DNA from: Microbacterium sp. ProA8
GTDB lineage: Bacteria; Actinomycetota; Actinomycetes; Actinomycetales; Microbacteriaceae
DNA: 64,000 nucleotides
Direction: 5' to 3'
NCBI RefSeq assembly: GCF_039905635.1
Contig: NZ_CP157000.1
Coordinates: forward strand, 930,001 to 994,000
Below are positions 39,405 to 48,050 of the stretch, piece by piece (within the stretch, counting starts at the first letter, position 1; every line of letters starts with the position of its first letter). The notes under the pieces were generated by a model. That model was not told the origin of the DNA. It saw only the letters and a program-made list of their open reading frames with translations, and did no database searches. A program made the translations under genes and the position numbers.

Positions 39405-40739
39405 ATGAAGTCACAGCAGACCGGGCCCGCGGTTGTCCGCGGACGGACTCGGAAGGCCGTTCTCGCAACGGCGGCGTTGAGCGCTGCGGCGCTCGTCTTG
39501 GCAGGGTGCGCAGGGCAGGGCTCGGGCGGCGGCGGGGATGAAACGAACGCCGACGGCAAGATCGTCCTCGACTTCTGGAACGGCTTCACCGGCCCCGACG
39601 GCCCGGCGCTGGAGCAGGTCATCGCGGACTTCAACGCGTCGCAGGACGAGGTCGAGGTGAAGGCCAACATCATGCCGTGGGACACGCTGTACCAGAAGGT
39701 CCTGACGTCGGTCGCCGGCAACGACGGCCCCGACATCGTGGCGATGTCTGCGACGCGGATGCCGCAGTTCGCGGACGAAGGGCTGTTCATCCCCCTCGAC
39801 GACTACTACGAGGACCCTGACAACGACACCGAAGCCCTCGCCACGGCCGCGGTCGAGGCATCCATGTACGACGGCAACAACTACGGGGTGCCCGTCAATT
39901 ACGCGACGATGATGATGTTCTACAACAAGGACCTCTTCTCGGCGGCCGGACTCGACCCCGAAGCGCCGCCGACGACGTGGGACGAGTTCGCTGCGATGGT
40001 GCCGCAGCTCAGCGTCGACGAGAACGGTGACGGCAAGCCTGAGCAGTACGCGATCGCGCTCGCCGACCACGAGACCGTGCCGATCTTCCCGTCCCTGCTC
40101 TGGGGCACCGGCGGCGGGATCGTCTCAGAAGACGGCACGACCTCGATGCTCGGCGACCCGGAGTCGATCGAAGCCCTCGACTTCTGGGTCTCGCTCGTCC
40201 GCGAGCAGCGGGCCGCGCCTGTCGGCTTGAACGGCGCTGACGCAGACAAGCTCTTCCAGACCGGGAAGGCGGCCATCGAGATCGTCGGGCCGTGGATGAC
40301 GACCGGGTTCGATGAGGCCGGGCTGAACTACGGACTGGCCAAGCCGTTCGCCGGACCGGCCGAGGACGCCGTCCTCGCGGATGTCGTGTCGATGGGGCTT
40401 CCCGCCAACACGAGCGACGAGAAGAAGGAAGCCGCCTACAAGTTCTTCGCCTACTGGAACTCCCCTGAGGGTCAGATCACGTGGGCGAACGGCTCGGGAT
40501 TCCCGCCCACGCGCGCCGACGTCGCCGACCAGGTCACCGAGAGCCCGTATCCCGCGATCTTCGGCGCTCCCGAGGTCGCCGACAGTGCGCGGGTGCTGAT
40601 GCCCGGCGTCGCAGCGGGCGGCCCGATTCTGGAGACCGTCTTCACGCCGGCGCTGCAGAAGGCGCTCAACGGGGAGGGGTCGGTGGAGGACATCTTCACC
40701 GAGGCATCCACGCAGGTGCAGGCCGAACTGGACAAGTAA
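39405..40739 (+). CDS. Sugar ABC transporter solute-binding lipoprotein
   Basis: 444 residues. A lipoprotein signal: basic head, hydrophobic stretch and lipobox VLAGC with Cys35. The mature part is a family 1 (MalE-like) binding protein: LDFWNGFTGPDGPALEQVIADF, GNDGPDIVAMSATRMPQFAD, NYATMMMFYNKDLF, and FQTGKAAIEIVGPWMTTGF. AAGGGG precedes ATG 39405. It captures the glycoside for the two permeases downstream. Expression is likely under the LacI protein through operators just upstream. Confidence 0.94.
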   Translation: MKSQQTGPAVVRGRTRKAVLATAALSAAALVLAGCAGQGSGGGGDETNADGKIVLDFWNGFTGPDGPALEQVIADFNASQDEVEVKANIMPWDTLYQKVLTSVAGNDGPDIVAMSATRMPQFADEGLFIPLDDYYEDPDNDTEALATAAVEASMYDGNNYGVPVNYATMMMFYNKDLFSAAGLDPEAPPTTWDEFAAMVPQLSVDENGDGKPEQYAIALADHETVPIFPSLLWGTGGGIVSEDGTTSMLGDPESIEALDFWVSLVREQRAAPVGLNGADADKLFQTGKAAIEIVGPWMTTGFDEAGLNYGLAKPFAGPAEDAVLADVVSMGLPANTSDEKKEAAYKFFAYWNSPEGQITWANGSGFPPTRADVADQVTESPYPAIFGAPEVADSARVLMPGVAAGGPILETVFTPALQKALNGEGSVEDIFTEASTQVQAELDK

Positions 40740-40749
40740 TCACGAGGGG

Positions 40750-40772
40750 GCGGGCGGCGGCTCGTCGCCCGC
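40750..40772 (+). other. Intercistronic hairpin after the binding-protein gene
   Basis: GCGGGCG and CGCCCGC pair over nine bases between the solute-binding gene and the first permease. Such hairpins commonly lower expression of the membrane genes relative to the binding protein. No T-run follows. Confidence 0.5.
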
Positions 40773-40790
40773 TCCTCGGAAAGGTCTCAC

Positions 40791-41732
40791 ATGACGTCGA
40801 CGTCTGTCGCTCCGGCGCCGCCTACCGTCGCAGCCCCCGTCCACCGCCGCCGTCTCCGTGCGAACGGCCGGCGCACGATGACCGCGTGGCTGTTCCTCCT
40901 GCCCGCGCTGATCATCCTCCTCGCGTTCACGCTGTACCCGATGGGGCAGGCCGTGTACCTGTCGCTGACCGACTACAACCTCATCCGGTCAGCTGAATGG
41001 GTGGGACTCGCCAACTACGAGGAGCTGATGCAGGATCCCGCTTTCTGGAACGCCTTCGGAAACACGGTGCTGTACGCGCTCGTCGTGACGCCGGTCACCG
41101 TGGTGTTCGCGCTGCTGTTCGCCCTGATGCTCAATCAGCGTTTCGCCGGCCGCGCGTTCTCGCGGACCGCGATCTTCCTGCCCTTCATCGTGTCGCTCGG
41201 GATCATCGCCATCGCCTGGGCGTTTCTGCTCGACCCCAACATCGGCCTGCTCTCGTACTGGCTCAGCCTGATCGGCATCGCTCCGGAGCAAGGGTGGCTG
41301 ACCGATCCGCGCTACGCCATGGCGGCGGTGATGATCGTCGGCGTCTGGAAGAACGTCGGGTTCTACATGGTCATCTACCTCGCTGGGCTCCAGTCGATCC
41401 CGGTGGACATGTACGAAGCGGCGCGCCTGGACGGCGCTGGACCGTGGCAGCGTTTCCGCAGCATCACGCTCCCGCTGCTGTCGAATCAGACGCTCCTGGT
41501 GTCGGTGCTCGCTCTCATCGCGACCCTCCAGGCCTTCGACCAGATCTGGGTGATGACTCGCGGCGGCCCCTTCTTCCGTACCGAGACGCTCGTCATGCTC
41601 ATCTACCGCGAGGGATTCCAAGAGCTCCGGTTCGGCTACGCCTCCGCCATCTCGTTCGTGCTGCTGGTCTTCGTGTTCATCCTCTCGATGATCCAGTTCG
41701 GCTTCCTCCGTCGTAAGCAGGTGACCTACTGA
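40791..41732 (+). CDS. Sugar ABC transporter permease, MalF-like
   Basis: 313 residues with six spans. FLLPALIILLAFTLYPMGQA is the first, and YEAARLDGAGPWQRFRSITLPLL is the EAA loop that docks the ATPase (about residues 205-227). GGAAAGG lies upstream of ATG 40791. Its stop overlaps the next start as TGATG. The cognate ATPase is not encoded here; actinobacteria often use one shared MsiK-type ATPase. Confidence 0.93.
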   Translation: MTSTSVAPAPPTVAAPVHRRRLRANGRRTMTAWLFLLPALIILLAFTLYPMGQAVYLSLTDYNLIRSAEWVGLANYEELMQDPAFWNAFGNTVLYALVVTPVTVVFALLFALMLNQRFAGRAFSRTAIFLPFIVSLGIIAIAWAFLLDPNIGLLSYWLSLIGIAPEQGWLTDPRYAMAAVMIVGVWKNVGFYMVIYLAGLQSIPVDMYEAARLDGAGPWQRFRSITLPLLSNQTLLVSVLALIATLQAFDQIWVMTRGGPFFRTETLVMLIYREGFQELRFGYASAISFVLLVFVFILSMIQFGFLRRKQVTY

Positions 41733-42628
41733 TGTCCGCGCCCACAGTGACGAGATCGCGGGATGCCGCGCCCCGAACGTCGTCCAAGCCCCGACGCAGT
41801 GCGACCGGGCGAAAGAGCCACGCCACTCGCTGGCTGCTCGCGATCACCTCGATCTTCACCGGCCTGGTCGTGCTCCTGCCGATCATCTGGATGGTCTTCA
41901 CAGCGTTCAAGCCGGAGGCCGACATCGTCACCTATCCGCCGACGCTGTGGCCACGCGAGCTGACCGTGGAGCACTTCGTCGAGGTATGGGAGCGCATCCC
42001 GTTCGCACGCCTCTACCTCAACACGATCATCTTCGCCGGCGGCGTCACGCTGATCTCGCTGCTGTTCGACTCGATGGCGGCCTACGCCCTGGCCCGCATC
42101 CCCTTCAAGGGGCGTGGGATCGTGTTCGTCCTCATCCTGCTGCTCCTGATGCTGCCCTTCCAGGTGACCCTCATCCCGCTCTACGACATGCTCAGCGGGA
42201 TGGGCCTCACGAACACGCTCCCGGGGCTCATCATCCCGCGCATGACGAATGCGTTCGGAATCTTCTTCCTGACGCAGTTCTTCCTCTCGCTGCCGAAAGA
42301 CCTCGAAGAGGCGGCGCGGATGGACGGGGCATCCGAATGGCGAATCTACTGGGGCATCATCATGCCACTCGCCCGGCCCGCTCTGCTGACGCTCGGGCTG
42401 TTCCACTTCCAGTACAACTGGAACGACCTGCTCTGGCCCCTCGTGATGTCGTCGTCGGTCGAGACCTCGACGCTCCCGGCCGGCCTGGCGCTCTTCATGG
42501 GTCAGCACGTCGTCGAGTACGGACTGCTCATGGCGGGGTCGCTCCTGGCGCTGCTGCCGGTCGTGATCTTCTTCCTGCTGATCCAGCGCAGCTTCGTCGC
42601 CGGCATCGCGACCACCGGCCTCAAATGA
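41732..42628 (+). CDS. Sugar ABC transporter permease, MalG-like
   Basis: 298 residues with six spans. The head is basic and Ser/Arg-rich. The first span reads LLAITSIFTGLVVLLPIIWMV and the EAA loop is LEEAARMDGASEWRIYWGIIMPLARPA. It pairs with the MalF-like subunit. The one-base overlap (TGATG) with the upstream gene implies coupling. Confidence 0.93.
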   Translation: MSAPTVTRSRDAAPRTSSKPRRSATGRKSHATRWLLAITSIFTGLVVLLPIIWMVFTAFKPEADIVTYPPTLWPRELTVEHFVEVWERIPFARLYLNTIIFAGGVTLISLLFDSMAAYALARIPFKGRGIVFVLILLLLMLPFQVTLIPLYDMLSGMGLTNTLPGLIIPRMTNAFGIFFLTQFFLSLPKDLEEAARMDGASEWRIYWGIIMPLARPALLTLGLFHFQYNWNDLLWPLVMSSSVETSTLPAGLALFMGQHVVEYGLLMAGSLLALLPVVIFFLLIQRSFVAGIATTGLK

Positions 42629-42671
42629 ACCGTGCGACCTGCTCCCGACCACACACACGAAAGGATGCGGC

Positions 42672-43913
42672 GTGAACGACGTCCCCTGGTACACCGACGG
42701 GCGCCTGCGCTACGGCGTGGGCATTGAAGACACCTTCATTCCTCAGGAGGCCGTCGGCCACCGCAAGCTCGACCTGTACGAACTCACCCAGCACTACGCC
42801 CACTGGCGCGAGGACCTCGAACTCGTCGCCGAGAGCGGAGCGGAGTTCGTGCGGTGGGGCATCCCGTGGTATCTCGTCGAGCCGCGGCCGGGTGAGTTCG
42901 ACTGGTCGTGGATCGACCAGGTCGCCGAGAAGATGCGGGAGCTCGGGCTGCGGTGCATCGTCGACCTGATGCACTACGGCACGCCGCTGTGGCTCGACAA
43001 CTCGTTCCTGAACGCGTCGTACCCCGAGCGCGTGGCGTCGTACGGGCGCGCCGTCGCAGAGCGCTACCGCGACACGTGGACCGACTTCACACCGCTGAAC
43101 GAGCCCGCCGTGAATGCCGAGTGGTGCGGGCAGAACGGCTCGTGGCCGCCGTACCTTCGCGGGCAGGACGGCTTCGTCAAGGTGCTGATCCCGCTCGCGC
43201 GCGGCATGGTGCGCACCCAGCAGGAGATCGCCGCCGTCCATCCCGAGGCCACCTTCGTCCATGTCGACGCCGGCTTCCTCTACGACGGCGACACCTCACC
43301 CGAACCCCGGGCTGTGTTGGACGAGCGTCGATTCCTGGCGCTCGATCTGGTGACGGGACGCATCGACGACACCTCGCCGCTTCGGGACTGGCTCGCGCGT
43401 CACGGAGTGACCGACGGCGACCTGCAGTGGTTCCGTGACAACGCGGTGCATCCCGACGTGATCGGCGTCAACTACTATCCGCACTTCACGAAGGTCCGGC
43501 TCGAGCAGGGCACGTCCACGCCCGTGCGGGCGGGCACCGACGGGCTGCGTGAGCTGATCGAGCTGTATTCGGCCCGCTACGACGCGCCCCTCGCCCTGAC
43601 CGAGACCTCCCTGGTCGGCACTACGGAGGAGAAGATCGCGTGGCTGCAGGAGTCGACCGCTGTGGTCGAGGCGATGCGCGGCGAGGGGCATCGCATCATC
43701 GGGTACACCTGGTTCCCCTTCTTCACGATGGTCGACTGGCTGTACCGGTTCGATCAGAAGGAGCCCGACGAGTGGTTCCTGCGGTTCGGGCTCGTGGATC
43801 TGGTGCGCGGCGCTGATCGAGGACTTCAGCGCGTCAAGAACCAGGCATTCGAGGTCTTCCGTGACCTGGCGGCCGGCAAGGTCGACGGGGTCCAGCAGCG
43901 CGACGTCGCCTGA
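42672..43913 (+). CDS. Glycoside hydrolase family 1-like beta-glycosidase
   Basis: 413 residues, slightly short for GH1. The barrel has GAEFVRWGIPWYLVEPRPGEFDWSWID in parts, the acid/base Glu in TPLNEPAVNAEW, VIGVNYYP, and the nucleophile Glu in LALTETSLVG. The C-terminal GYTWFPFFTMVDWLYRF fits the substrate-binding wall. No signal peptide: an intracellular enzyme acting on sugar imported by the preceding ABC system. GTG 42672 follows AAAGGA. The specificity (glucose, galactose, fucose) is not readable. Confidence 0.85.
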   Translation: MNDVPWYTDGRLRYGVGIEDTFIPQEAVGHRKLDLYELTQHYAHWREDLELVAESGAEFVRWGIPWYLVEPRPGEFDWSWIDQVAEKMRELGLRCIVDLMHYGTPLWLDNSFLNASYPERVASYGRAVAERYRDTWTDFTPLNEPAVNAEWCGQNGSWPPYLRGQDGFVKVLIPLARGMVRTQQEIAAVHPEATFVHVDAGFLYDGDTSPEPRAVLDERRFLALDLVTGRIDDTSPLRDWLARHGVTDGDLQWFRDNAVHPDVIGVNYYPHFTKVRLEQGTSTPVRAGTDGLRELIELYSARYDAPLALTETSLVGTTEEKIAWLQESTAVVEAMRGEGHRIIGYTWFPFFTMVDWLYRFDQKEPDEWFLRFGLVDLVRGADRGLQRVKNQAFEVFRDLAAGKVDGVQQRDVA

Positions 43914-44178
43914 CCGGCGGGCGCCCGAGTGTCTTCGCTTCAGGCGATGGGCTGTGTTCGCGAGAAACGTGCGCGGGGCGACCTCTGGCCGCCGAGCGGG
44001 GGAGCGCAGCGCTCGAACAGGTGACGGCGCGCGTCGAGCCGCCACGATGCGCAGCGGACGCGGCGCCGCCCGCGCCGCTCCGACAGGCCAAAGCACGCGC
44101 CCGCACCACGCGCACACGCGGCCGAGGCGCCCGTGTCAACCGGGTGCCTCGGGCCGGCGTTCTCCCTAGCCTGAGGTG

Positions 44179-44904
44179 ATGGCGCTCAGAGAACTCTGGT
44201 TGGTCCGGCACGGGGAGAGCATCGGCAACGTCGCCGCGACGAGATCCGAGATCGAAGGACTCGAGGTCATTCCCCTCGATGAGCGCGATGCCGACGTTCC
44301 GCTCTCCGACACCGGCCGCGAGCAGGCGGCGGCGCTCGGTGACTGGCTGCAGAGGCGGCGGGCGACGATCGACGCCTACTGGGCATCGCCGTATCTCCGT
44401 GCCCGCGAGACGTTGGAACTCGCCCTCGGCGTCTCGGGAGGCGGCGCGACGGTGTTCGTGGACGAGCGTCTGCGCGACCGCGAGCTCGGCATCCTGGATC
44501 TCCTCACCTGGACGGGTGTGGCGCGCCGCCACCCCGAGGAGATGGCGCGGCGCAAGCACCTCGGCAAGTTCTATCACCGCCCGCCCGGCGGGGAATCATG
44601 GGCCGACGTCGCCCTGCGGCTGCGCTCCTTCCTGCGCGAGGCCCTCGAGGGCTCGGATGAGAGCGTCATGATGGTGGCGCACGACGCGGTGGTGATGCTG
44701 CTCCTGTACGTGCTGCTGCCACTTCGTGAAGACGAGCTGCTGGCGTTCGCCAGTGACCACACCGTGCTCAACGCGTCGGTCACCCACCTGGTTCGCGGCG
44801 AGCGCGGCTGGGAGCTCGTCGAGTTCTCCGACGTGACGCACCTCCAGCGAGAGGACGCGGATGTCACCGCCCACCCGGGGAGCCCCGATGTCGAGCCGGC
44901 CTGA
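44179..44904 (+). CDS. Histidine phosphatase family protein
   Basis: 241 residues. The catalytic RHG motif is LWLVRHGESIGN (His about residue 11), with PLSDTGREQAAALGDWL, the second arginine in ASPYLRARETLELAL, and the second histidine in MMVAHDAVVMLLLYVLL. This is a phosphoglycerate-mutase-like phosphatase; the substrate is unknown. TAGCCT (44167-44172) lies six bases before ATG 44179, which is preferred to the in-frame GTG at 44176. The 265 bases before it (from 43914) hold no gene. It overlaps the next gene by 17 bases. Confidence 0.88.
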   Translation: MALRELWLVRHGESIGNVAATRSEIEGLEVIPLDERDADVPLSDTGREQAAALGDWLQRRRATIDAYWASPYLRARETLELALGVSGGGATVFVDERLRDRELGILDLLTWTGVARRHPEEMARRKHLGKFYHRPPGGESWADVALRLRSFLREALEGSDESVMMVAHDAVVMLLLYVLLPLREDELLAFASDHTVLNASVTHLVRGERGWELVEFSDVTHLQREDADVTAHPGSPDVEPA

Positions 44905-45730
44905 GCGCGTCACCGAGTCGCTCCTCCGCGGCTGGGGTCTGCCCGACCCCGGCGACTCCAAGAAGTCGCGCGGAGACGTCGTGGTGGTCGGCGGCTCGCG
45001 CACATCGCCGGGCGCGGTGCTCCTGGCGGGCGAGGCCGCGCTTCGCGTCGGGGCCGGACGTGTGGCGCTCGCCGTGCCGCAGTCGATCGACGCCCACGTC
45101 GGCATCGCGCTCCCCGAAGCCGGCATCCTCGCCCTTCCGGATGACGCGGACGATCCTCTCGACGGCGAGGTGCGCGAGCAGCTGGAGTCGGCGGATGCCG
45201 TCCTCGTCGGACCCGGATTCTCCGACGCCGCGGAGACCCGCGCCACGCTGCTCGCCGTCGCGGCGGTGGGTCCGCAGCTTCTCGTGCTCGACGCGTTCGC
45301 CCTCGGCGTGCTCGGCGACGTGGATCGCAGCGCTCTGCCGGCGCAGCTCCTCCTCAATCCCAACAAGGAGGAGGCCGGCATCCTGCTGGGACGCGACCTC
45401 GACGACCACGAAGACGACGTGCGCGAGATCGCGCGGCGTTTCGACGCGGTGGTGAACTGCTACGGCGTGGTCGCGGATCCGGACGGCCGCACGTGGCGCG
45501 TCGACGAGGGCGACGCCGGCCTGGCGACGTCGGGGAGCGGCGACGTGCTCGCCGGCGCGATCGTCGGCTTCGCCGCGCGGGGACTGGAGCCGTCGTCGAG
45601 GGCAGCGGTCTGGGCCGCGTGGACCCACGCCCGCGCGGGCCGGCTGCTGGGCGCGCGCCTCGGACTGGGGTTCCTCGCGCGGGAACTGGCGCGGGAGCTT
45701 CCGGTCGCCGTAGGCGAGGTGGGGGTCTGA
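44888..45730 (+). CDS. ADP/ATP-dependent NAD(P)H-hydrate dehydratase
   Basis: 280 residues, the YjeF C-terminal (NnrD) kinase-like domain alone, without the epimerase domain. It has GDVVVVGGSRTSPGAVLLAGEAALRVGAGRV in parts, DAVLVGPGF, LLNPNKEEAGILLG and the nucleotide-binding GLATSGSGDVLAGAIVGF. It repairs hydrated NAD(P)H. ATG 44888 gives a 17-base overlap with the phosphatase gene; an in-frame ATG at 44861 is possible. Co-transcription with the phosphatase is likely. Confidence 0.88.
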   Translation: MSSRPERVTESLLRGWGLPDPGDSKKSRGDVVVVGGSRTSPGAVLLAGEAALRVGAGRVALAVPQSIDAHVGIALPEAGILALPDDADDPLDGEVREQLESADAVLVGPGFSDAAETRATLLAVAAVGPQLLVLDAFALGVLGDVDRSALPAQLLLNPNKEEAGILLGRDLDDHEDDVREIARRFDAVVNCYGVVADPDGRTWRVDEGDAGLATSGSGDVLAGAIVGFAARGLEPSSRAAVWAAWTHARAGRLLGARLGLGFLARELARELPVAVGEVGV

Positions 45731-45880
45731 CGACGGCGGATGCCGGGGTCTGTCGTGGTTGCTGGAGCCGCTGCTGCTCAGCCGCTGTTGCTCGCTGCGC
45801 GGTGCGGGCGCAGCTGTCTCACCCGGGGCGTCCCGACCCGAAGGGAAATGCGCGCAGCGACAGACGCGTTGGCCTCTCGC

Positions 45881-46909
45881 ATGCGCTCGATCGTCTACTC
45901 CCGCACCGGCAGTCCCTCCGTCCTCTCGCTCGAGGAGCGTGAGCTCGGCGATCCAGGACCCGGCGAGGTGCGCGTCAAGGTCGCGGTCTCGGGCGTCAAC
46001 CCGACGGACTGGAAGGCGCGCGCGGGAGGCGGAGCGAAGCCCGCGTTCGATGAGGTCGTGCCGAACCAGGACGGCGCCGGCGTGGTCGACGCGGTCGGCG
46101 AAGGCGTGAGCGGCCTCGCGGTCGGCGACCACGTGTGGCTGTACCTCGCGCAGCACCAGCGCCCCACCGGTACAGCGCAGGAGTACACGGTGGTTCCTGC
46201 GCACCGCGCGGTGAAGCTGCCCGACGGCGTCGGCTTCGATGTCGGAGCAAGCCTCGGTGTGCCCGCGATGACGGCGCATCGGGCGCTCACCGTCCACGAG
46301 TTCGGGCCGGCGCGCCTGTCGCCCGGGTCGCTCGACGGACGCGTCGTGCTGGTCGCCGGCGGAGCAGGTGCCGTCGGTCACGCCGCCATCCAGCTCGCGG
46401 TCTGGGCGGGCGCGACCGTCATCGCGACGATCTCGAGCGACGAGAAGGCGGCGTTGGCGCGCTCCGCGGGCGCCCACCACATCGTGAACTACCGCGACGA
46501 CGATGCCGCTGACCAGATCGCGGCGCTCGCACCCGGCGGCGTCGACCACATCGTGGAGGTGTCGATCGCGCAGAACGCCGGCCTCGACGGGCAGGTCGTC
46601 GCCAACCACGGCTCGATCGCGTACTACGCCGACAACGGCGGAGAGGAAGCCACCATCCCGGTGCGACCGACCTTCGCCAAGAACGTGCGCATGCAGGGAC
46701 TGCTGCTGTACACGGTCGGCGAAGCCGCCTTGTCAGCCGCCGTCGAGGACATCACGGCGGCGCTGCACGACGGTGCGCTTCCCGTCGGTGAGGCGGCCGG
46801 ACTGCCGCTGATCTGGTTCCCCCTCGACGAGACGGCGAACGCCCACGACGCCGTCGAGAAGGGCGCCGTCGGCAAGGTGCTGGTCGACGTCTCCGGCGAG
46901 AGCGACTGA
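45881..46909 (+). CDS. NADPH:quinone reductase, MDR family
   Basis: 342 residues. N-terminal VSGVNPTDWKARAGGG and PNQDGAGVVDAVGEGVSGL, cofactor motif VVLVAGGAGAVGHAAIQLAVWAGATVIATIS, and the C-terminal LIWFPLDETANAHDAVEKGAVGKVLVDV. Zinc ligands are absent, so it is a quinone-reductase type enzyme using NADPH. The start is uncertain: ATG 45881 opens the conserved RSIVYSRTG, while ATG 45848 and ATG 45740 are in frame upstream without homology signs. Related in type to the gene at 27508 but distant in sequence. Confidence 0.88.
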   Translation: MRSIVYSRTGSPSVLSLEERELGDPGPGEVRVKVAVSGVNPTDWKARAGGGAKPAFDEVVPNQDGAGVVDAVGEGVSGLAVGDHVWLYLAQHQRPTGTAQEYTVVPAHRAVKLPDGVGFDVGASLGVPAMTAHRALTVHEFGPARLSPGSLDGRVVLVAGGAGAVGHAAIQLAVWAGATVIATISSDEKAALARSAGAHHIVNYRDDDAADQIAALAPGGVDHIVEVSIAQNAGLDGQVVANHGSIAYYADNGGEEATIPVRPTFAKNVRMQGLLLYTVGEAALSAAVEDITAALHDGALPVGEAAGLPLIWFPLDETANAHDAVEKGAVGKVLVDVSGESD

Positions 46910-47040
46910 CCGGACGCCCGACGCGCCGAGAGCGCTCTCCTCCGCGCCACGAGCGGCGGACCCCTACTGTGGGCTCTGTGCGGGAGAGCGGGGCTGAGCC
47001 CGCACCTCGGGCCGTTCCGCTCGTCCCAGGTCCACCGACG

Positions 47041-48033
47041 TCATCGCGCCAAGCGGTGGTCTTCGAGCACCGCGTCGATCGTTCGCCGCGCCCTGCGTGC
47101 CTCGCTCTCGGGTGAATGCGATCCCGCGAAACGGGCGGCGACGATCAACGCCTTCCAGATCGCCCAGCCGCGGGCTCGTGCCCAGGTGTCGGCGTCGAGC
47201 GCGCGGTGGTCCCGAAACGCCTCGCGTGCGTCGCCACGGAACGTCGCGATGCCGATCACGAGATCGCAGGCAGGGTCGCCGATGCCCGAGGTGCCGAAGT
47301 CGATGACCGCCGCGAGCCGGCCGTCGTCGTCGACCAGCAGGTTGCCCTCGCTGACGTCGCCGTGGAACCACACCGGCGGGCCCTGCCATCGACTGGAGGT
47401 CGCGGCATCCCACACCTCGTACGCCCCGCGGGTGTCGATGCTGTCGCCGAGCTCCTCGATGGCATGGAACGTCTCCGCTTCGTAGACCGACGGCGAGTCG
47501 CCGCGCGAGAAGTTGTGCGCGCCCGGCAGCGGTCCTCCCGCGGCGTCGGCGCGCTGCAGCGCCGCAAGGAAGTCGCCCAGATCCGATGCGAACTGCACGT
47601 CATCGGCGATGAGGTCACTCGACGGCGGGCGCCCGGGCAGCCAGCGATACACCGACCACGGAAGCGGGAATCGCTCTGTGGACCGCCCGATCGCCACCGG
47701 CTGGGGGATCGCCACGGGCACATACGGCGCGAGCACCGGCAACCACTGCTGCTCCTTCTCGACCTGCAGCACGTAGGCCGAACTGCTCGGCAGCCGCACG
47801 CTCAGGTCGTCGCCGAGCCGGAACGTGCGATTGTCCCACCCGCCGGGAACCACCTGGGTGATCGGAAGCGCACTCCATCGGGGGAACTGCTCGGCGATCA
47901 GGGTCGCCACCAGCTCGACGTCGATCGTGGTGTTGTGAATCGTCCTGCTCCTCGCGGTCGGGGCCGCAAGCCTCGCATCGGCGGAAGCCGCGGCAAGCTG
48001 ATCAGCGGTGATCGTCGTGCACCAGCGTGGCAT
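47041..48033 (-). CDS. Aminoglycoside phosphotransferase family protein (start uncertain)
   Basis: The kinase-like fold is clear: TQVVPGGWDNRTFRLGDDLSVRLP (nucleotide loop), YRWLPGRPP, the catalytic WFHGDVSEGNLLVDDDG and metal-binding AVIDFGTSGIGDPACDL. It phosphorylates a small molecule; the target is unknown and antibiotic resistance should not be assumed. ATG 48033 lies 17 bases after the upstream regulator gene but has no ribosome site, and codons 48033-47941 look non-coding. A strong GAGGAG at 47953-47948 sits seven bases before ATT 47940, which opens HNTTIDVELVATLIAEQFP, so translation may begin there (299 residues). Confidence 0.85.
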   Translation of the reverse strand: MPRWCTTITADQLAAASADARLAAPTARSRTIHNTTIDVELVATLIAEQFPRWSALPITQVVPGGWDNRTFRLGDDLSVRLPSSSAYVLQVEKEQQWLPVLAPYVPVAIPQPVAIGRSTERFPLPWSVYRWLPGRPPSSDLIADDVQFASDLGDFLAALQRADAAGGPLPGAHNFSRGDSPSVYEAETFHAIEELGDSIDTRGAYEVWDAATSSRWQGPPVWFHGDVSEGNLLVDDDGRLAAVIDFGTSGIGDPACDLVIGIATFRGDAREAFRDHRALDADTWARARGWAIWKALIVAARFAGSHSPESEARRARRTIDAVLEDHRLAR

Positions 48034-48050
48034 CGGGCACCGACGCGGTG

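Noticed and set aside
44861..44887. Earlier ATG for the NAD(P)HX dehydratase
   Set aside because: It would add nine residues without homology and deepen the overlap; ATG 44888 is simpler. Not excluded.
47041..48033. Calling the phosphotransferase an antibiotic resistance gene
   Set aside because: The fold is shared by many small-molecule and macrolide, homoserine or fructosamine kinases; nothing visible sets the substrate.
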